Notes: generated by a model from the sequence alone, not told the origin. DNA of 64,000 bases from DAIOEK01 sp963721445 (GCA_963721445.1 CAVRIZ010000005.1:682001-746000), one strand, 5' to 3'. Positions 24,694 to 35,483 are shown, counted from the first letter of the stretch. Translations and numbers: made by a program.

Positions 24694-25611
24694 TTACCCA
24701 ACCGGCTGGATGATTGTGTCTTCGGTCGGGTTCTCGTGGCTTTTATTGATCAAATAGACACCAGACAAGACTGATCCCATACCTAGCCATTGGATGGGTA
24801 TGAAGGCTTCGCCAAAAACCGGAATTGCAAGCAATGTGGATAACACGGGTTGCAAAATGATCGTCGGTGAAACGATCGCGGCAGGCAGATGTCCTAACGC
24901 ATATGCCACACCAACGTAAGCGATGCATTGGACAATTACCCCGGCGCCGATAAATGAAAGGACAGTCTGTGGCGAGTATCCAAGAAGCGGATATCCCATT
25001 GCCAGGCTGAATCCCAGCAGTAAGATGGACGATGTCAACGACATCACCCATAGATATTGGATAACAGAAAGCGTTTTTCTGCCGTGCTGGGTGCAAATAT
25101 AATACCCGCCATAGAAAACACCGGAAGCCAGTGAGAACAAATCACCAACACTCAGGTGTGGGCGGCGTAAGAAGTCATAACTTAATACTATCGCCGCACC
25201 CCCCATAGCCAGGAGCAATCCGAACCAGAATGATTTCTTGAATTGTTCTTTGAAGACAAAAAACGACACCAGGACAACCCAAACTGGCGCTGTGTTACTC
25301 ATCAGTGTTGCATTGGCGATGGACGTTTTGTGTAGTCCTGTATTCCATAAAGAGAGGTCTAGTGCTGTGCAAATCCCTCCTAATATTGGAAAAAGGAGTG
25401 TTCGGAACGACCAGAAGGATGGATCCGGTTTCGTGCGGAGAAACAAAAAGGTAATTAACAATCCTCCGATTGCCAACCGGTAAAATGCAAAAACCGGACC
25501 CGGGACATCTCCACCCCACCGTACAAAAAAAGGGGATAATGTTTGCGAAATGATCCCAACTCCGAGGGCAAGGTAAGGCAGGTTAGTGCGAAGGATCCGG
25601 GGAAATATCAT
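24694..25611 (-). CDS. EamA-type (DMT superfamily) transporter
   Basis: The 305-residue protein has ten hydrophobic segments forming two EamA repeats. The repeat ends NTGLHKTSIANATLMSNTAP and GHLPAAIVSPTIILQPVLST are typical of the drug/metabolite transporter family. The likely role is export or import of a small metabolite. Substrate cannot be predicted. Confidence 0.87.
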   Translation of the reverse strand: MIFPRILRTNLPYLALGVGIISQTLSPFFVRWGGDVPGPVFAFYRLAIGGLLITFLFLRTKPDPSFWSFRTLLFPILGGICTALDLSLWNTGLHKTSIANATLMSNTAPVWVVLVSFFVFKEQFKKSFWFGLLLAMGGAAIVLSYDFLRRPHLSVGDLFSLASGVFYGGYYICTQHGRKTLSVIQYLWVMSLTSSILLLGFSLAMGYPLLGYSPQTVLSFIGAGVIVQCIAYVGVAYALGHLPAAIVSPTIILQPVLSTLLAIPVFGEAFIPIQWLGMGSVLSGVYLINKSHENPTEDTIIQPVG

Positions 25612-25679
25612 GAGCGAATCTCAAAGTATGGGATGGGTAATTCTAACATAAATCACTACTCCATCAGCGACATCAAAAC

Positions 25680-25708
25680 ATCAGCCCCATCTTACAGATG
25701 GGGCTGAT
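25680..25708 (-). terminator. Intrinsic terminator after the secreted M23 protein gene
   Basis: A 12-bp perfect stem (25680-25691 with 25697-25708) encloses a five-base loop; on the minus strand it is followed by GTTTTGATG. It lies 21 bases past the stop codon at 25729. Confidence 0.75.
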
Positions 25709-25728
25709 CAATAGTAATTGCGATCAGA

Positions 25729-28700
25729 TCAGGGAGTAACCATAGGTACGTATACTTGCAAACCCTGATCCACCCATAATTGATAGGCTGCTCCATCTCC
25801 AGCGATCAATGGGTTTAAATTGCGTGTCCGTAGATAGAAGGTGCCATTTGCTGGAGCCATCCAGCGTAATGCCGATGGAGAGCCAAGCTGGGTTGGGAAT
25901 TGTTCTGCCAATGGATTCCCGGAACTATCAAAAACGGTTATTACTGGACCAACAGCGTTGGATAATGGGAGCGCATTGAAATAGTACATCTCATCAGCAG
26001 TCAGGGAGACCTTTATCCAGTCTTCATCAAGTGGTCCGCAGAAAGTATGTTGGATGTGATCTCCATCGATATCGACCGCTTTCGCCTGCGCCAGAACGTT
26101 GTCCAGTTCAGATGCATCCACGCCAGAAGTGCACGCTTTGATTTCGACGGATGTTTCTGGAGCTTCATTCCAGGCTTCTTTATTTCCCATCGGATCGGTC
26201 ACCCGCATTCGGAATCCATACGTTTTACCAGCTTGTCCAATAAACCAGGCTGAACGATCGGTAGTTTTGATTCCGTCAGGAGGTGTCCAATTCTGCCAGG
26301 CTCCGCCATTTTCTTTTACCTGAATTTCAAATGCAGCAATGCCCGGACCCACATTATTGGCAGTCCATTGCAATAGGACAGTGTTCAAGTTGGATATAGC
26401 AGCGAGGGGAATCATGGTTGATGTTGGCACAGGAGGTGGTGCTTGAGAAGGATCTGTCTTTAGCGCCCAGCTTGCTACGCCGGTTTTATTGCCAGAGCCA
26501 TCATACACCTGGGCGTAAATTGCGCCCATAGTTCCTTTGACTTCCTTGGTTGGATCAAAAACAAAATTCCAGCCATCGCTTCCGTTCCAATCCTCACCGA
26601 TTTTTTGCCATAAACCGCTAACCCAGTCGTGATTGTGCCAGTAATACAAAACATGGCTTATTCCACTCCCATTCGCATCGGACCCGGATACGGAAATATT
26701 GAATGGTGCATTGGGCAATAAAGTACCAGAGGCAGGATAAACAAGTTGCGCATTAGGAGCGGCATTATCGTTATAAATTCGGATCGAGTAGAAATAGTTC
26801 GATCCACCAACCATTGGATGATCCCAGGCTTGCAGCTTGAGGTAGTAATCTCCATCCGCAGGAATGAGGTAATAGATCTGTGAATCCTTCACCTGTAACG
26901 CAACCTCGTCATCGTTTTCCGCCAGGACAGTCCTTCCATCCCGGTTGATCAAAGTCAAAACTGGGTCTAAAGCTGAACCTGCTGTTTTCGCATCGACATC
27001 GAATGTGAGACGATCGCCGCCTTTCGCGCTGAATTTGTAATAATCCACATCACCTGCGGCGCAGATATCACCAGATGCTGGCTGGTTGATCGAGATAGCA
27101 CTGGCGGTGCTGAGGGAATTATTCGGAGATGCTTCATTACAACCTGTCGCTGGTCCAGTTTGAGTTACACGAATATCATCCACGTACCAGCCATCACCCA
27201 CGTTCAGGGCGGCATCCAGCGAGTTAAAGTACAATCTCACACGGATGTTTTTATTCGCATACGCTGATAGATCGATGGCAGGGCTTTGAAGCCAGGTGTT
27301 TTCTGGATCCCAGAACAACTGAATGGCATTTGTGAAAGGTCCGCCATCCACAGATATCTGAACCCATTTTTGATCCCAATATTTGGCAGATCCTTCCGTG
27401 TTATAACGATACACAAACCGGAGATAGTAACCGGCGCTCGGAACACGAATCGATGGGGAGGTAAGGGTTCCTGTTCTCCCTGTGACATATTGAACAACGC
27501 TGTTGATCGTCTCACCATAGTACCAGGAGTGGCTGGAGCTGGAAGACTTTGCCGTAGTCTGATTCCAGATGCCGGTTTTCACCCAACCGTTGACTCCGGA
27601 TTCCACATTATCCTGCCAGGGAGCCGTCAGGGGAGTACCCAGACTAAGCGTAGCAGCTTTGATGGTCAGGGAAGCACTCACCCAGCCAGATGTTTGGTGG
27701 TTGGCATTATTCCGGGCACGTACTTTCCAGGTATATGTCCCAACCGGTAAACCACCGATGCTCCAGTTATGACCTTGAGTCCACTCACTGGTGCGTGTGA
27801 CAAAACCATTGTTCCCGCTAATTTCAGCCTGGAACTCATCAGCCCATCCGTTATTCGCCCAGAAGAAAGTGATGCTTTCGTCAGTGGTGAGATTCGTACC
27901 ATTCGTTGGTGAAACGATGGACGGTGTAGATACGGCGGTTGCGTGGGTTCGGACCTTGAAAGAATTAACATTATTTCTGTTGATCAGGTTATCAGCCAGG
28001 TCCGGGTCAGAGGTAACCAATGTTTCCGCCCGCGAAGAGTAGGCTGCTTTTGCCCATAGACGTAACCTGGGCATTGGTACCGACCAATACGGATTCCACG
28101 TCATCTCCGAGGAAACCCTTCATCGCAGCCGGGTTTGTGTAATCCCCGGTATTAAATACCTTACAAACACCGGTGTAATTCGTTCCGCTATAAATTGCGA
28201 TCTGATCAGGATCGGGATCGCACGGAGGAGGCGGAGGTGTATTGGTACAGTTAAAATTCTTTACGACATTCTTCAATCCCTGTAATCCGATCGATTGATT
28301 TCCTTCCACATCCCACAGGGTCATCGCAAAACTGATCGGACCGTCAGGTACTTCCGCACCGGTACTGCACAGATCAAGGTTGATAGTGAACGGGAATTTC
28401 GTTTGTGGAATTCCAACATCATGCCAGGCGTTGTTATAAAATGCCATTAATTGCGCCTTGGTCACTCCTTTGTCATCTTTCCCTGTCCCCGTTACAGCTA
28501 CTGTCCTGCTTGTGATGGAAGCTCCATCAGCAGGAGCACTGATCGACCCGGTTGGTCCTTTGGCCGGCTTATTTCCGGATGTATAATAGGTCGTGCCCTG
28601 TCCACCATATTTATTGGCCTCGGTTGGTGTGCGTGGACGTCCGCCTTTGGTTACAGAGTCATAATTGATACTTACATCCTTGAATGTAATATCAACGGAC

Positions 28701-29644
28701 TGACCCCAATACCCATAGGAATTTGTATGAACCATGAAATGTAAATGGTTCGCAGTGCTGGCACCCGTATCATCTACGTTCCCAATGTATGTGCCCTGAT
28801 TTACCACTGCGCCAGGTTTACGCAACGCTACAGGCAATGACCCATTCGCCATGTGGTAGTACATCTGGTAAGATACCGGAGTCGTACTGTTATCTTTGAG
28901 AATGAGATAGTTTGTGCATTTGGTTGAACCGTTACTGCAAGTCCATTGTGCACCAAAGACAGTCCCTCCCTTGGCTGCCTGCAATGGGAACATCGTTCCA
29001 TCCGCAAAATCGAACGCATATTTACAATCACTTCCCGAGCAGGACGCGTGAGAAAGACTCCAGGTAAGCCGCTTCTTTTGCCCACCACCCCAGGGAAGAT
29101 AGTAGCCGCCGAATTTTGCCGTTACTTTCGGTTCAGGGTATTTAGTTTGAAATCGTTGTTCAAAATCGTCTCCCAATAGCCCTTTGGGTAATCCTTCAAT
29201 TGTCTTGCCATATTCTTCACTGGAAGGAAGGATGATCGACCACTCATCCGCAGTCCCCTTTTGTCCTTTTGGATTCCTCTTTGCAATAGCGATTTCTGGC
29301 TCTCGGGCAATGACCTCACCAGTTTCCGGATCCAGAGTAGCCAACCACACCATTGCAGAGTTCCCGTCTTCAGAGTACTCCACGTTATCAATTTTCACAT
29401 TGTAGAGCAAGAATCCGGGATCATTCTTTTTCAACTCTTCGATGGATAGTTCCAAAGATTTTTGGATACCGGGATCAACAACCACCGGTGTCTCAGTTGA
29501 AGATTGCTCTGGGACGACTGCCGGCGTTGTGGCATCCAAGCCAGCCAAGCGGGTCATTTCTTTTCGGAAGAAATAGGCAGCCGCGACGATCAGAATGACC
29601 GGGATTATGAGCAGTAAATAACGGAAGGGTGAGGGCTTTTCCAT
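25729..29644 (-). pseudogene. Giant secreted multi-domain protein with M23-like peptidase domain, frameshifted
   Basis: Two overlapping frames join into one protein of about 1300 residues if one base near 28060 is removed (NAQVT joins LWAKAAYSSRAETLV). Order: N-terminal membrane anchor (FRYLLLIIPVILIVAAAYFF); a lysostaphin/M23-like domain with YAFDFADGT and the HLHF metal motif, although the first usual His ligand is Lys/Cys here; an Ig-like domain (GSISAPADGASIT); a beta/gamma-crystallin-like repeat (NYTGVCKVFN and AAYSSRAETL) that spans the frameshift; a fibronectin-type domain; a MAM/jelly-roll-like domain; a pre-peptidase C-terminal domain; more Ig and Fn3-like domains; and a second pre-peptidase domain ending YVPMVTP. 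Start at 29644 follows AAGGAG. It may be a cell-wall-acting exoprotein. Whether truly inactive cannot be told. Confidence 0.75.
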
Positions 29645-29742
29645 AAGAAGACTCCTTATCAGGGAACACGGTGCAAGATGCAGACCAAGCATTTTGAATG
29701 CATGCTATTTTTACACTATCAGAATTCAGACTGCAGCGCGAT

Positions 29743-29938
29743 TTGACTTGTATGAAAGTTGATTATAGAATTTGATCAAGGTAAGGAATATCCAACATCG
29801 AAGATATCTGCTTGAGATACCGATACCCACCTTCCGAGTTTCATCAATTCCCGCAGAAATACCCTTCCGCGGCCTGGAATTTTCAGCCAATTAACCCAAA
29901 ACCGATGATGCGAGCCTGCATCGTCGGTTTTCTTATTC
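29743..29938 (+). ncRNA. Candidate small RNA or attenuated leader
   Basis: A good promoter, TTGACT (29743-29748) and TAGAAT (29766-29771) with a 17-base spacer, is followed by about 120 bases without an open frame, and then by a strong hairpin (29897-29910 with 29917-29930, 14 bp with one G-U) ending in TTTTCTTATT. This terminator lies 36 bases upstream of the RNase H-like gene. So the unit is either an independent RNA of roughly 160 bases or the leader of that gene controlled by termination. I do not recognise a known RNA family. The same 320-base gap (29645-29965) also carries the minus-strand promoter of the secreted M23 gene. Confidence 0.4.
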
Positions 29939-29965
29939 TTCATTCGCAAATCGAGGATTGAATAT

Positions 29966-30487
29966 ATGTATACCTTACGATTTGATGGTTTGTATCGTAC
30001 CGGGTGGCTCGATTCTGGCTCGCGTGAAACGGCTCTGATGTGTTATGGATGGTTAATCTACAAACATGGGGCATTGATCGCACGTGGACATGGAGGTTTG
30101 GTTCGGGATGATATTGCATCCTCCAATACAGCAGAATACCTGGCATTGATTGAAGGATTATCTGCCCTTTACGACCTTGGTATTTTTAACGAATCGATTC
30201 AGGCTGTCGGTGATTCAAAAAGTGTGATCGAACAGATGAGTGGTTCTGCTGGAGTCAATTCAGCCAGAGTTAAATCCCTTTTTCACCGGGCAACCAGGCT
30301 TAGTCGCCGATTTAGTCATTTGCATTGGTTGTGGGAACCCAGAAAAAGAAATCACGCCGCAGATGAACTTACACGACGTGCTTATAAACAGATCAAACTT
30401 GGTCTTTCTTTTGGAATCCAACCTGGTGAAACTGCTTTGGATTTACGATTATTCTATTCGGCTAAGCCCGCCAGAAGCCACGCCTGA
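29966..30487 (+). CDS. RNase H-like (ribonuclease HI family) protein
   Basis: The 173-residue protein resembles the RnhA-like family. The catalytic acidic residues are in place: D8 in LRFDGLYR, the Glu in SNTAEYLALIEGL, the Asp in VGDSKSV and the final Asp in NHAADELTR. It should cleave RNA in RNA-DNA hybrids, though some family members have lost activity. The start lies after GAGG 10 bases upstream, and 36 bases after a terminator hairpin. Its 3' end overlaps the convergent DUF2179 gene by 26 bases. Confidence 0.85.
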   Translation: MYTLRFDGLYRTGWLDSGSRETALMCYGWLIYKHGALIARGHGGLVRDDIASSNTAEYLALIEGLSALYDLGIFNESIQAVGDSKSVIEQMSGSAGVNSARVKSLFHRATRLSRRFSHLHWLWEPRKRNHAADELTRRAYKQIKLGLSFGIQPGETALDLRLFYSAKPARSHA

Positions 30488-31016
30488 GTGGCCTGACATC
30501 CTCCAGAGTAATAAACGCCTCTGGATCAGTTTCCAAAACGATTGTATCAACGCGATCCACATCTTTTCGCTGTACTGACAAATTCAGCACCGTGACCATT
30601 CCATCCCGCCCGCGGGCAGGGATTTCTGTGACAGCAAATCCAGATTCACGTAATCTTTCCGCTACCTGCGTTCCTCGAGTTGAACTTACTACCCGGATCG
30701 AATTATGTCCAATGGCCAGTCTCTCCTCTATCAGCATCCCAACCACATTTCCTGTGGCGAATCCTGCCGCATAACCGATAACGGTCAGCGGATTATCCAG
30801 GTGGGTTAAAACAGAGGTGATCGCCATCACAAATATGACCGATTGAGCAAATCCGAGGAACCAGGCAAGCTTCTTTTTCCCACGAACGACAAAAAGCATG
30901 CGTAACGTATCGCAGCCCATATCCAGCACGCGCAGGAAAAATATGATCAGCATATTCATCCAGGCGGTCGGTGAAGCCAACCAAATCATTGGGTTAGCAA
31001 ACCATTCCTGGATCAT
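30462..31016 (-). CDS. DUF2179/DUF5698 membrane protein (UPF0316)
   Basis: The 184-residue protein has three N-terminal membrane helices (MLIIFFLRVLDMGCDTLRML, AWFLGFAQSVIFVMAITSVL, NPLTVIGYAAGFATGNVVGM) followed by a DUF2179 cytoplasmic domain (VVSSTRGTQVAERLRESGFA, RGRDGMVTVLNLSVQRKDVD). It resembles the UPF0316/YebE-type proteins of unknown function. The start ATG overlaps the glgP stop by 4 bases (ATGA), so translation is coupled to glgP. It is convergent with the RNase H-like gene. Confidence 0.85.
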   Translation of the reverse strand: MIQEWFANPMIWLASPTAWMNMLIIFFLRVLDMGCDTLRMLFVVRGKKKLAWFLGFAQSVIFVMAITSVLTHLDNPLTVIGYAAGFATGNVVGMLIEERLAIGHNSIRVVSSTRGTQVAERLRESGFAVTEIPARGRDGMVTVLNLSVQRKDVDRVDTIVLETDPEAFITLEDVRPLRRGFWRA

Positions 31017-33208
31017 ACTGTCTCCTTTACCAATACTTTTTTATCCCTCTTCACACGGAATTTCATGGCGGGTTGGTAGAGTTCATTCATATATTCTTTT
31101 ACCATCCGCCGGGTGCAGAATTGGGGAACCAGAGTTCGAATACTTTCTTTTTCTCTAGCGATCCAATCAACCGGGAGATTGTCCGCGGATCTGGCGTCGT
31201 AATACATTGGAATGATCTCATTTTCGAGGGTTTCGTACAGCGAATTCGCATCCGCATCATCCTGTTGGTTTGGATCCAGGTAATCGGTGTCGTCACCAAT
31301 CGCCCAGCCATTTTGTCCGTTGTACCCTTCCCGCCACCAACCATCGAGCACCGAGAAATTCAAGACGCCGTTTAACGCTGCTTTCTCACCAGAAGTACCG
31401 GAGGCTTCGTTGGGTCTGCGAGGAGTGTTAAGCCAGATATCGACCCCTTGAACCAGGTAACGGGCGATGTTAATGTCGTAGTCCTCGAGGAAAACCAGTC
31501 GGCCGCCATTCCGTGCATTTTTTACTGCGCGATAGACTTCCTGGATGAGCAATTTCCCTGGCTCATCAGCCGGATGGGCTTTTCCGGCAAAGATTATCTG
31601 GACCGGTTTGTTGGGTTGATTAAGAAGATTGATCAGGCGTTCCGGGTTGCGGAGGATTAAATTGGCTCTCTTATAGGTAGCAAACCGGCGGGCAAATCCA
31701 ATCGTGAGTGCATACGGATCGAGAAGGACACCGCCAGCAATGATCTGTACCGGATGAATTGTATTGGAGATCCAATTCTGACGTGATCGTTCCATCATAT
31801 AAGCGACTAATTTTCGTTTCAAATGTCTGCGTATTATCCAGAATTCATTATCCGGAATCGAATCAATACCGTCCCAAACCTCCGGATTATCGACCTGCTC
31901 CAGCCAATCGGGTCTAAGATATCGATCGAACAAGAGATGCATCCGGCGGGCAAGCCATGACCCCGTATGGACACCGTTGGTTACATGGGTGATGGGCACT
32001 TCGTCTTCACTGAGTTCTGGCCAAAGGTGGTGCCACATCTTTCTGCTGACTCCCTCATGGAGTTCAGAGACGGCATTCCGCATATTGGCATGATGCATCG
32101 CCAGGATCGGCATAGAGTAAGTATCACCACCCCAGGTTTTCGTGTTGCGAGCGATATCAATGAATTGGTCACGCGTCATTCCCAATTCCTGCCAAAAATA
32201 GGGGAAATACTTATCGATCAGCCAAAGAGGAAATTCATCATTGCCAGCAGGCACAGGAGTATGCGTGGTAAAAACACAGGTCGGGCGGATCAATGCCGCT
32301 GCCTGTTCATATGTTTTTCCCTCAGCCATATACTCTCGCACCCGTTCCAATGTCAGGAAGGCTGAGTGCCCTTCGTTCATATGCCACACTGTTGGTTGAA
32401 TACCCAGCGCACGTAATGCCCGAACCCCTCCGATGCCAAGAATTAGTTCCTGGGATATCCGTAGGTCGACATCGTTACTGTACAGTCTGGCGGTAAGCTG
32501 CCTGTCGGTCGGGTTATTCTCTTCCACATTGGTATCCAACATATATAATGGAACACGCCCAACTTGAACCAGCCACACCCGTGCGAAGACGGTTCTGCCA
32601 GGTAGTTCGACGGAAACCATGACATTCGATCCATCGGATTTCTTAACCTGGAGAAGGGGCATGTTTTCAATCTGGAGCGGATTATTCCTGGCTTCCTGCC
32701 ACCCATCTTCCGTAATTTTTTGTGAGAAATATCCCTGGGTGTAAAGAAAACCAACCCCGATCAATGGTAGACCAAGATCACTCGCTTCCTTGAGATGATC
32801 TCCCGACAAAACACCCAAACCACCCGCATATACCGGCATGGATTCATGCAATCCGTATTCAAATGAAAAATACCCTATTAACGATTCGGCATTCTTCGGA
32901 TAAGCATCTTTGAACCAGGTCTTCGCACCTTTAAGATAAATATCAAAATTATGGATGACCCGATCATAAACATCCAGATAGTAACGGTCCTGGGTGACTG
33001 CGTTCAATCTGGATCGTTCCACCTGCCTTAAAAACACGAGGGGATTGTGATACACCTTTTCCCACAGGGCTTTATCGATCAATGTAAAAACACGAGGCGC
33101 TTCCGAATTCCACATCCACCAGAGGTTGTAAGGAAGACTTCCCAACCGGTTCAACCGGCGGGGTAAACCAAAATTCGGAGGGCTTTCCACCACTATTGAA
33201 TCAACCAT
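31013..33208 (-). CDS. glgP: Alpha-glucan phosphorylase, short type
   Basis: The 731-residue protein is a GT35 phosphorylase of the short type found in Thermotoga and many anaerobes. Typical blocks include YFSFEYGLHESMPVYAGGLG at the N terminus, TVWHMNEGHSAFLTLERV, TFTTHTPVPAGND, and the pyridoxal-phosphate region NEASGTSGEKAALNG with LNFSVLDGWWREG. It releases glucose 1-phosphate from glycogen or maltodextrin. The upstream gap of about 150 bases to pncB holds no gene. The DUF2179 gene follows with a 4-base overlap. Confidence 0.95.
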   Translation of the reverse strand: MVDSIVVESPPNFGLPRRLNRLGSLPYNLWWMWNSEAPRVFTLIDKALWEKVYHNPLVFLRQVERSRLNAVTQDRYYLDVYDRVIHNFDIYLKGAKTWFKDAYPKNAESLIGYFSFEYGLHESMPVYAGGLGVLSGDHLKEASDLGLPLIGVGFLYTQGYFSQKITEDGWQEARNNPLQIENMPLLQVKKSDGSNVMVSVELPGRTVFARVWLVQVGRVPLYMLDTNVEENNPTDRQLTARLYSNDVDLRISQELILGIGGVRALRALGIQPTVWHMNEGHSAFLTLERVREYMAEGKTYEQAAALIRPTCVFTTHTPVPAGNDEFPLWLIDKYFPYFWQELGMTRDQFIDIARNTKTWGGDTYSMPILAMHHANMRNAVSELHEGVSRKMWHHLWPELSEDEVPITHVTNGVHTGSWLARRMHLLFDRYLRPDWLEQVDNPEVWDGIDSIPDNEFWIIRRHLKRKLVAYMMERSRQNWISNTIHPVQIIAGGVLLDPYALTIGFARRFATYKRANLILRNPERLINLLNQPNKPVQIIFAGKAHPADEPGKLLIQEVYRAVKNARNGGRLVFLEDYDINIARYLVQGVDIWLNTPRRPNEASGTSGEKAALNGVLNFSVLDGWWREGYNGQNGWAIGDDTDYLDPNQQDDADANSLYETLENEIIPMYYDARSADNLPVDWIAREKESIRTLVPQFCTRRMVKEYMNELYQPAMKFRVKRDKKVLVKETV

Positions 33209-33359
33209 ATTCTTCCTTCCATCCTTCTATCGATTATCTTACCATAGGCGGAATGCACAAGTGTACCCATATGGAATCTTTGCAACAGGCGAATATCCAT
33301 TTCCAGGATTTTTATAATTGGTTATGAAAGGATAAATGTCGAAACGCTGGACGATTCCA

Positions 33360-34703
33360 TTACCAGACCAGTTCAAGTGCTGGATTTTCCAGAGATTTTC
33401 GTCCCACCTTTGCAAGGTCGACCCAATGTCCATGTACCTTCACCCTGACCACATCACCGGTAAAATCGGTCACCGTTGCACCATGGTTATCGAATAAGGA
33501 CGAACCAACAGCATAGGTGTCGACAGGTACGTTTAGTCTTTCGAAACGTTCAATTTTTTCGGGACCAAACCCACCGGAAACAACAATTTTTACATTTTTA
33601 CAATAGTCGGATGCGCGTTGTTGCCATTCCACAGGAAGATTCCAAGACTCCCAGGCGTGGTCCAATGCTTGCCGAACATTAAAAACCAAACGCGGATTCA
33701 CACCCAGATCAAGGTCAGGATCACCCATTGGCGCGATGGATACATCCCGCAAACTGCCACTCGTATCCAGGCGAACCCCATATAGTTTATACCGCTCCGC
33801 CTGATCCGTCTCACCCAGGTCGATGTACTCCCGATACTTTTGAAAGAGAGCGGTTATCGTATCCAATGAACCACGAACACAGTCATTATTAAAATCGACC
33901 AGCGCGATCCTCGGTATGGATACAGGTAACACCGTGGAAAATGCCAGCATGGCTTCGGCGGTATCCCCAAAGAAGCAGGCGATGGCGCTGTGGGCAACCG
34001 TTCCACCACCCTCACCGCCCCACCAGTCTCCCTGCGCGTCGGTCGAAACAAACGGAGGTAGCTTTCCGGCAAAATCTTTATTGAAGCGTTGTACTGCGAT
34101 CTGATAGGCATATCCATCGGCAGCCTGAACCTCATGGGCATCAAATCTGGCTGGGAAAAATAGGACTGGTTTTCCTTTGGCAGAGATCAATGTGTTATAG
34201 ACATTTGTGGCAACCCGGCTGCCCCGGGTCAATACCCCAAGGATCGCTGTTTCTAATATGGCAAAATCACGATAACGCCCCCGAACCTTCATCACTGGCT
34301 GAACATGAAGGGGATCACCGTTTCCCTTGAGGAGATATCCATCCTGCACAGCCCAGACCTTCAACCCTCCAGAGGTGTCGATGAATTGTTCACCGTCCCA
34401 ATAACCGGTCGCATGTTTCAACATCGTAATGGCTTTATCCAATCCGACTGCGATCGTAGCGCCCGGTCGACGGGTAAAGAACTGCATTTCTACTTCCAAA
34501 TCGCCGGATTTTATTCCATGCTCCAATAACGATGGAGGCAGATTGGCTTTTTTCCCCTGGTAGGTATAGCCACTCTTGGAGAGCGTGGTTAACATTTGGG
34601 CAATATTGGTAAAGTATTTATCGGAATACCAACCTTTCCGCATCCGATCAATATCCAATTTAAAGGTCGAATTGTCGAGGCGTAGCCCATTAAAAATACT
34701 CAT
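33360..34703 (-). CDS. pncB: Nicotinate phosphoribosyltransferase
   Basis: The 447-residue protein matches the PncB family, with LRLDNSTFKLDIDRMRKGWYS and DKYFTNIAQ at the N terminus, ETAILGVLTRGSRVATNVY, then HSAIACFFGDTAEAMLAF and RIALVDFNNDC in the phosphoribosyl region, and VSGGFGPEKIERF. It converts nicotinate and PRPP to nicotinate mononucleotide in the salvage route to NAD. The gene follows the nicotinamidase gene by 16 bases on the same strand, so the two salvage steps are probably cotranscribed. Confidence 0.93.
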   Translation of the reverse strand: MSIFNGLRLDNSTFKLDIDRMRKGWYSDKYFTNIAQMLTTLSKSGYTYQGKKANLPPSLLEHGIKSGDLEVEMQFFTRRPGATIAVGLDKAITMLKHATGYWDGEQFIDTSGGLKVWAVQDGYLLKGNGDPLHVQPVMKVRGRYRDFAILETAILGVLTRGSRVATNVYNTLISAKGKPVLFFPARFDAHEVQAADGYAYQIAVQRFNKDFAGKLPPFVSTDAQGDWWGGEGGGTVAHSAIACFFGDTAEAMLAFSTVLPVSIPRIALVDFNNDCVRGSLDTITALFQKYREYIDLGETDQAERYKLYGVRLDTSGSLRDVSIAPMGDPDLDLGVNPRLVFNVRQALDHAWESWNLPVEWQQRASDYCKNVKIVVSGGFGPEKIERFERLNVPVDTYAVGSSLFDNHGATVTDFTGDVVRVKVHGHWVDLAKVGRKSLENPALELVW

Positions 34704-34719
34704 AGTTGACTCCAGTATC

Positions 34720-35442
34720 TCAGTTCTTTTTTTCGTTGGAGGAGGATAAAGTGATATTTTTTACTACTTCGACACCGTTCAAAGCCATATGATAGAGAAA
34801 AACCATATGGAGTAAATCGCCATCATGGGCATATGCACTAAGTGGTTTGGCGATATTTACCGGCATATCATAAGTAGCCACACAATCTTCCGGTACGATG
34901 ATACTTCTGTTCTTCTGACGTGCGTTCGCATCCAATCGAAGATGCATTGCCAATTGATACACACACAGGTCGGTACAATCTCCCACCACAATATAAGTGG
35001 TGATTTTAGCATGCGCGTCAATCCATCGTTGCAATCCGGTGTTTATCCCCGAATGAATGGAGTTCTTCTCGATGATCTCCATGTCTTTGAAGAATGGGAG
35101 CTGTTTCAATTCCGGTATCGTTTCCGACTCGGCCGTCCCTCGAATACAATGAGGCGGAAATGACCCGAATTCGATCGCATCCGGTTCATGGGTATCTTGT
35201 GTCAGGACCAGATCCCGGATGCCATATTCCCAGGCATCCCGAAAGAAACGGATGACCGCAGGAACAATTCCCTGAACTCGGGGACTCGCCAGCGGACCGA
35301 TCGAACAAAATCCATTTATCAGGTCGACGGAAATGACCGCTGCTTGCTTTGGGTTTGGGATCAGATCAGCAAAGGTACGAGCTGAAAGATCATTTTGCCA
35401 TTCGGTCAGATATTTAATAAACTGACGCTGGTTTTTTGTCAT
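34720..35442 (-). CDS. pncA: Nicotinamidase (isochorismatase-fold cysteine hydrolase)
   Basis: The 240-residue protein carries all catalytic features of nicotinamidase: D40 in ISVDLINGF, the metal ligands in TQDTHEPDA and PHCIRGT, the catalytic Lys in EKNSIHSGI and the Cys in VVGDCTDLCVYQLA. It would deamidate nicotinamide to nicotinate, which the adjacent PncB product uses next. ATG at 35442 is chosen over 35445/35481 because AGAGAG then lies about 5 bases upstream. Some isochorismatase-like proteins act on other amides, so the specificity rests mainly on the pncB neighbour. Confidence 0.82.
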   Translation of the reverse strand: MTKNQRQFIKYLTEWQNDLSARTFADLIPNPKQAAVISVDLINGFCSIGPLASPRVQGIVPAVIRFFRDAWEYGIRDLVLTQDTHEPDAIEFGSFPPHCIRGTAESETIPELKQLPFFKDMEIIEKNSIHSGINTGLQRWIDAHAKITTYIVVGDCTDLCVYQLAMHLRLDANARQKNRSIIVPEDCVATYDMPVNIAKPLSAYAHDGDLLHMVFLYHMALNGVEVVKNITLSSSNEKKN

Positions 35443-35483
35443 CATACTCTCTTTTACAATGAGACTTTTTAGTAATTGCAAAC

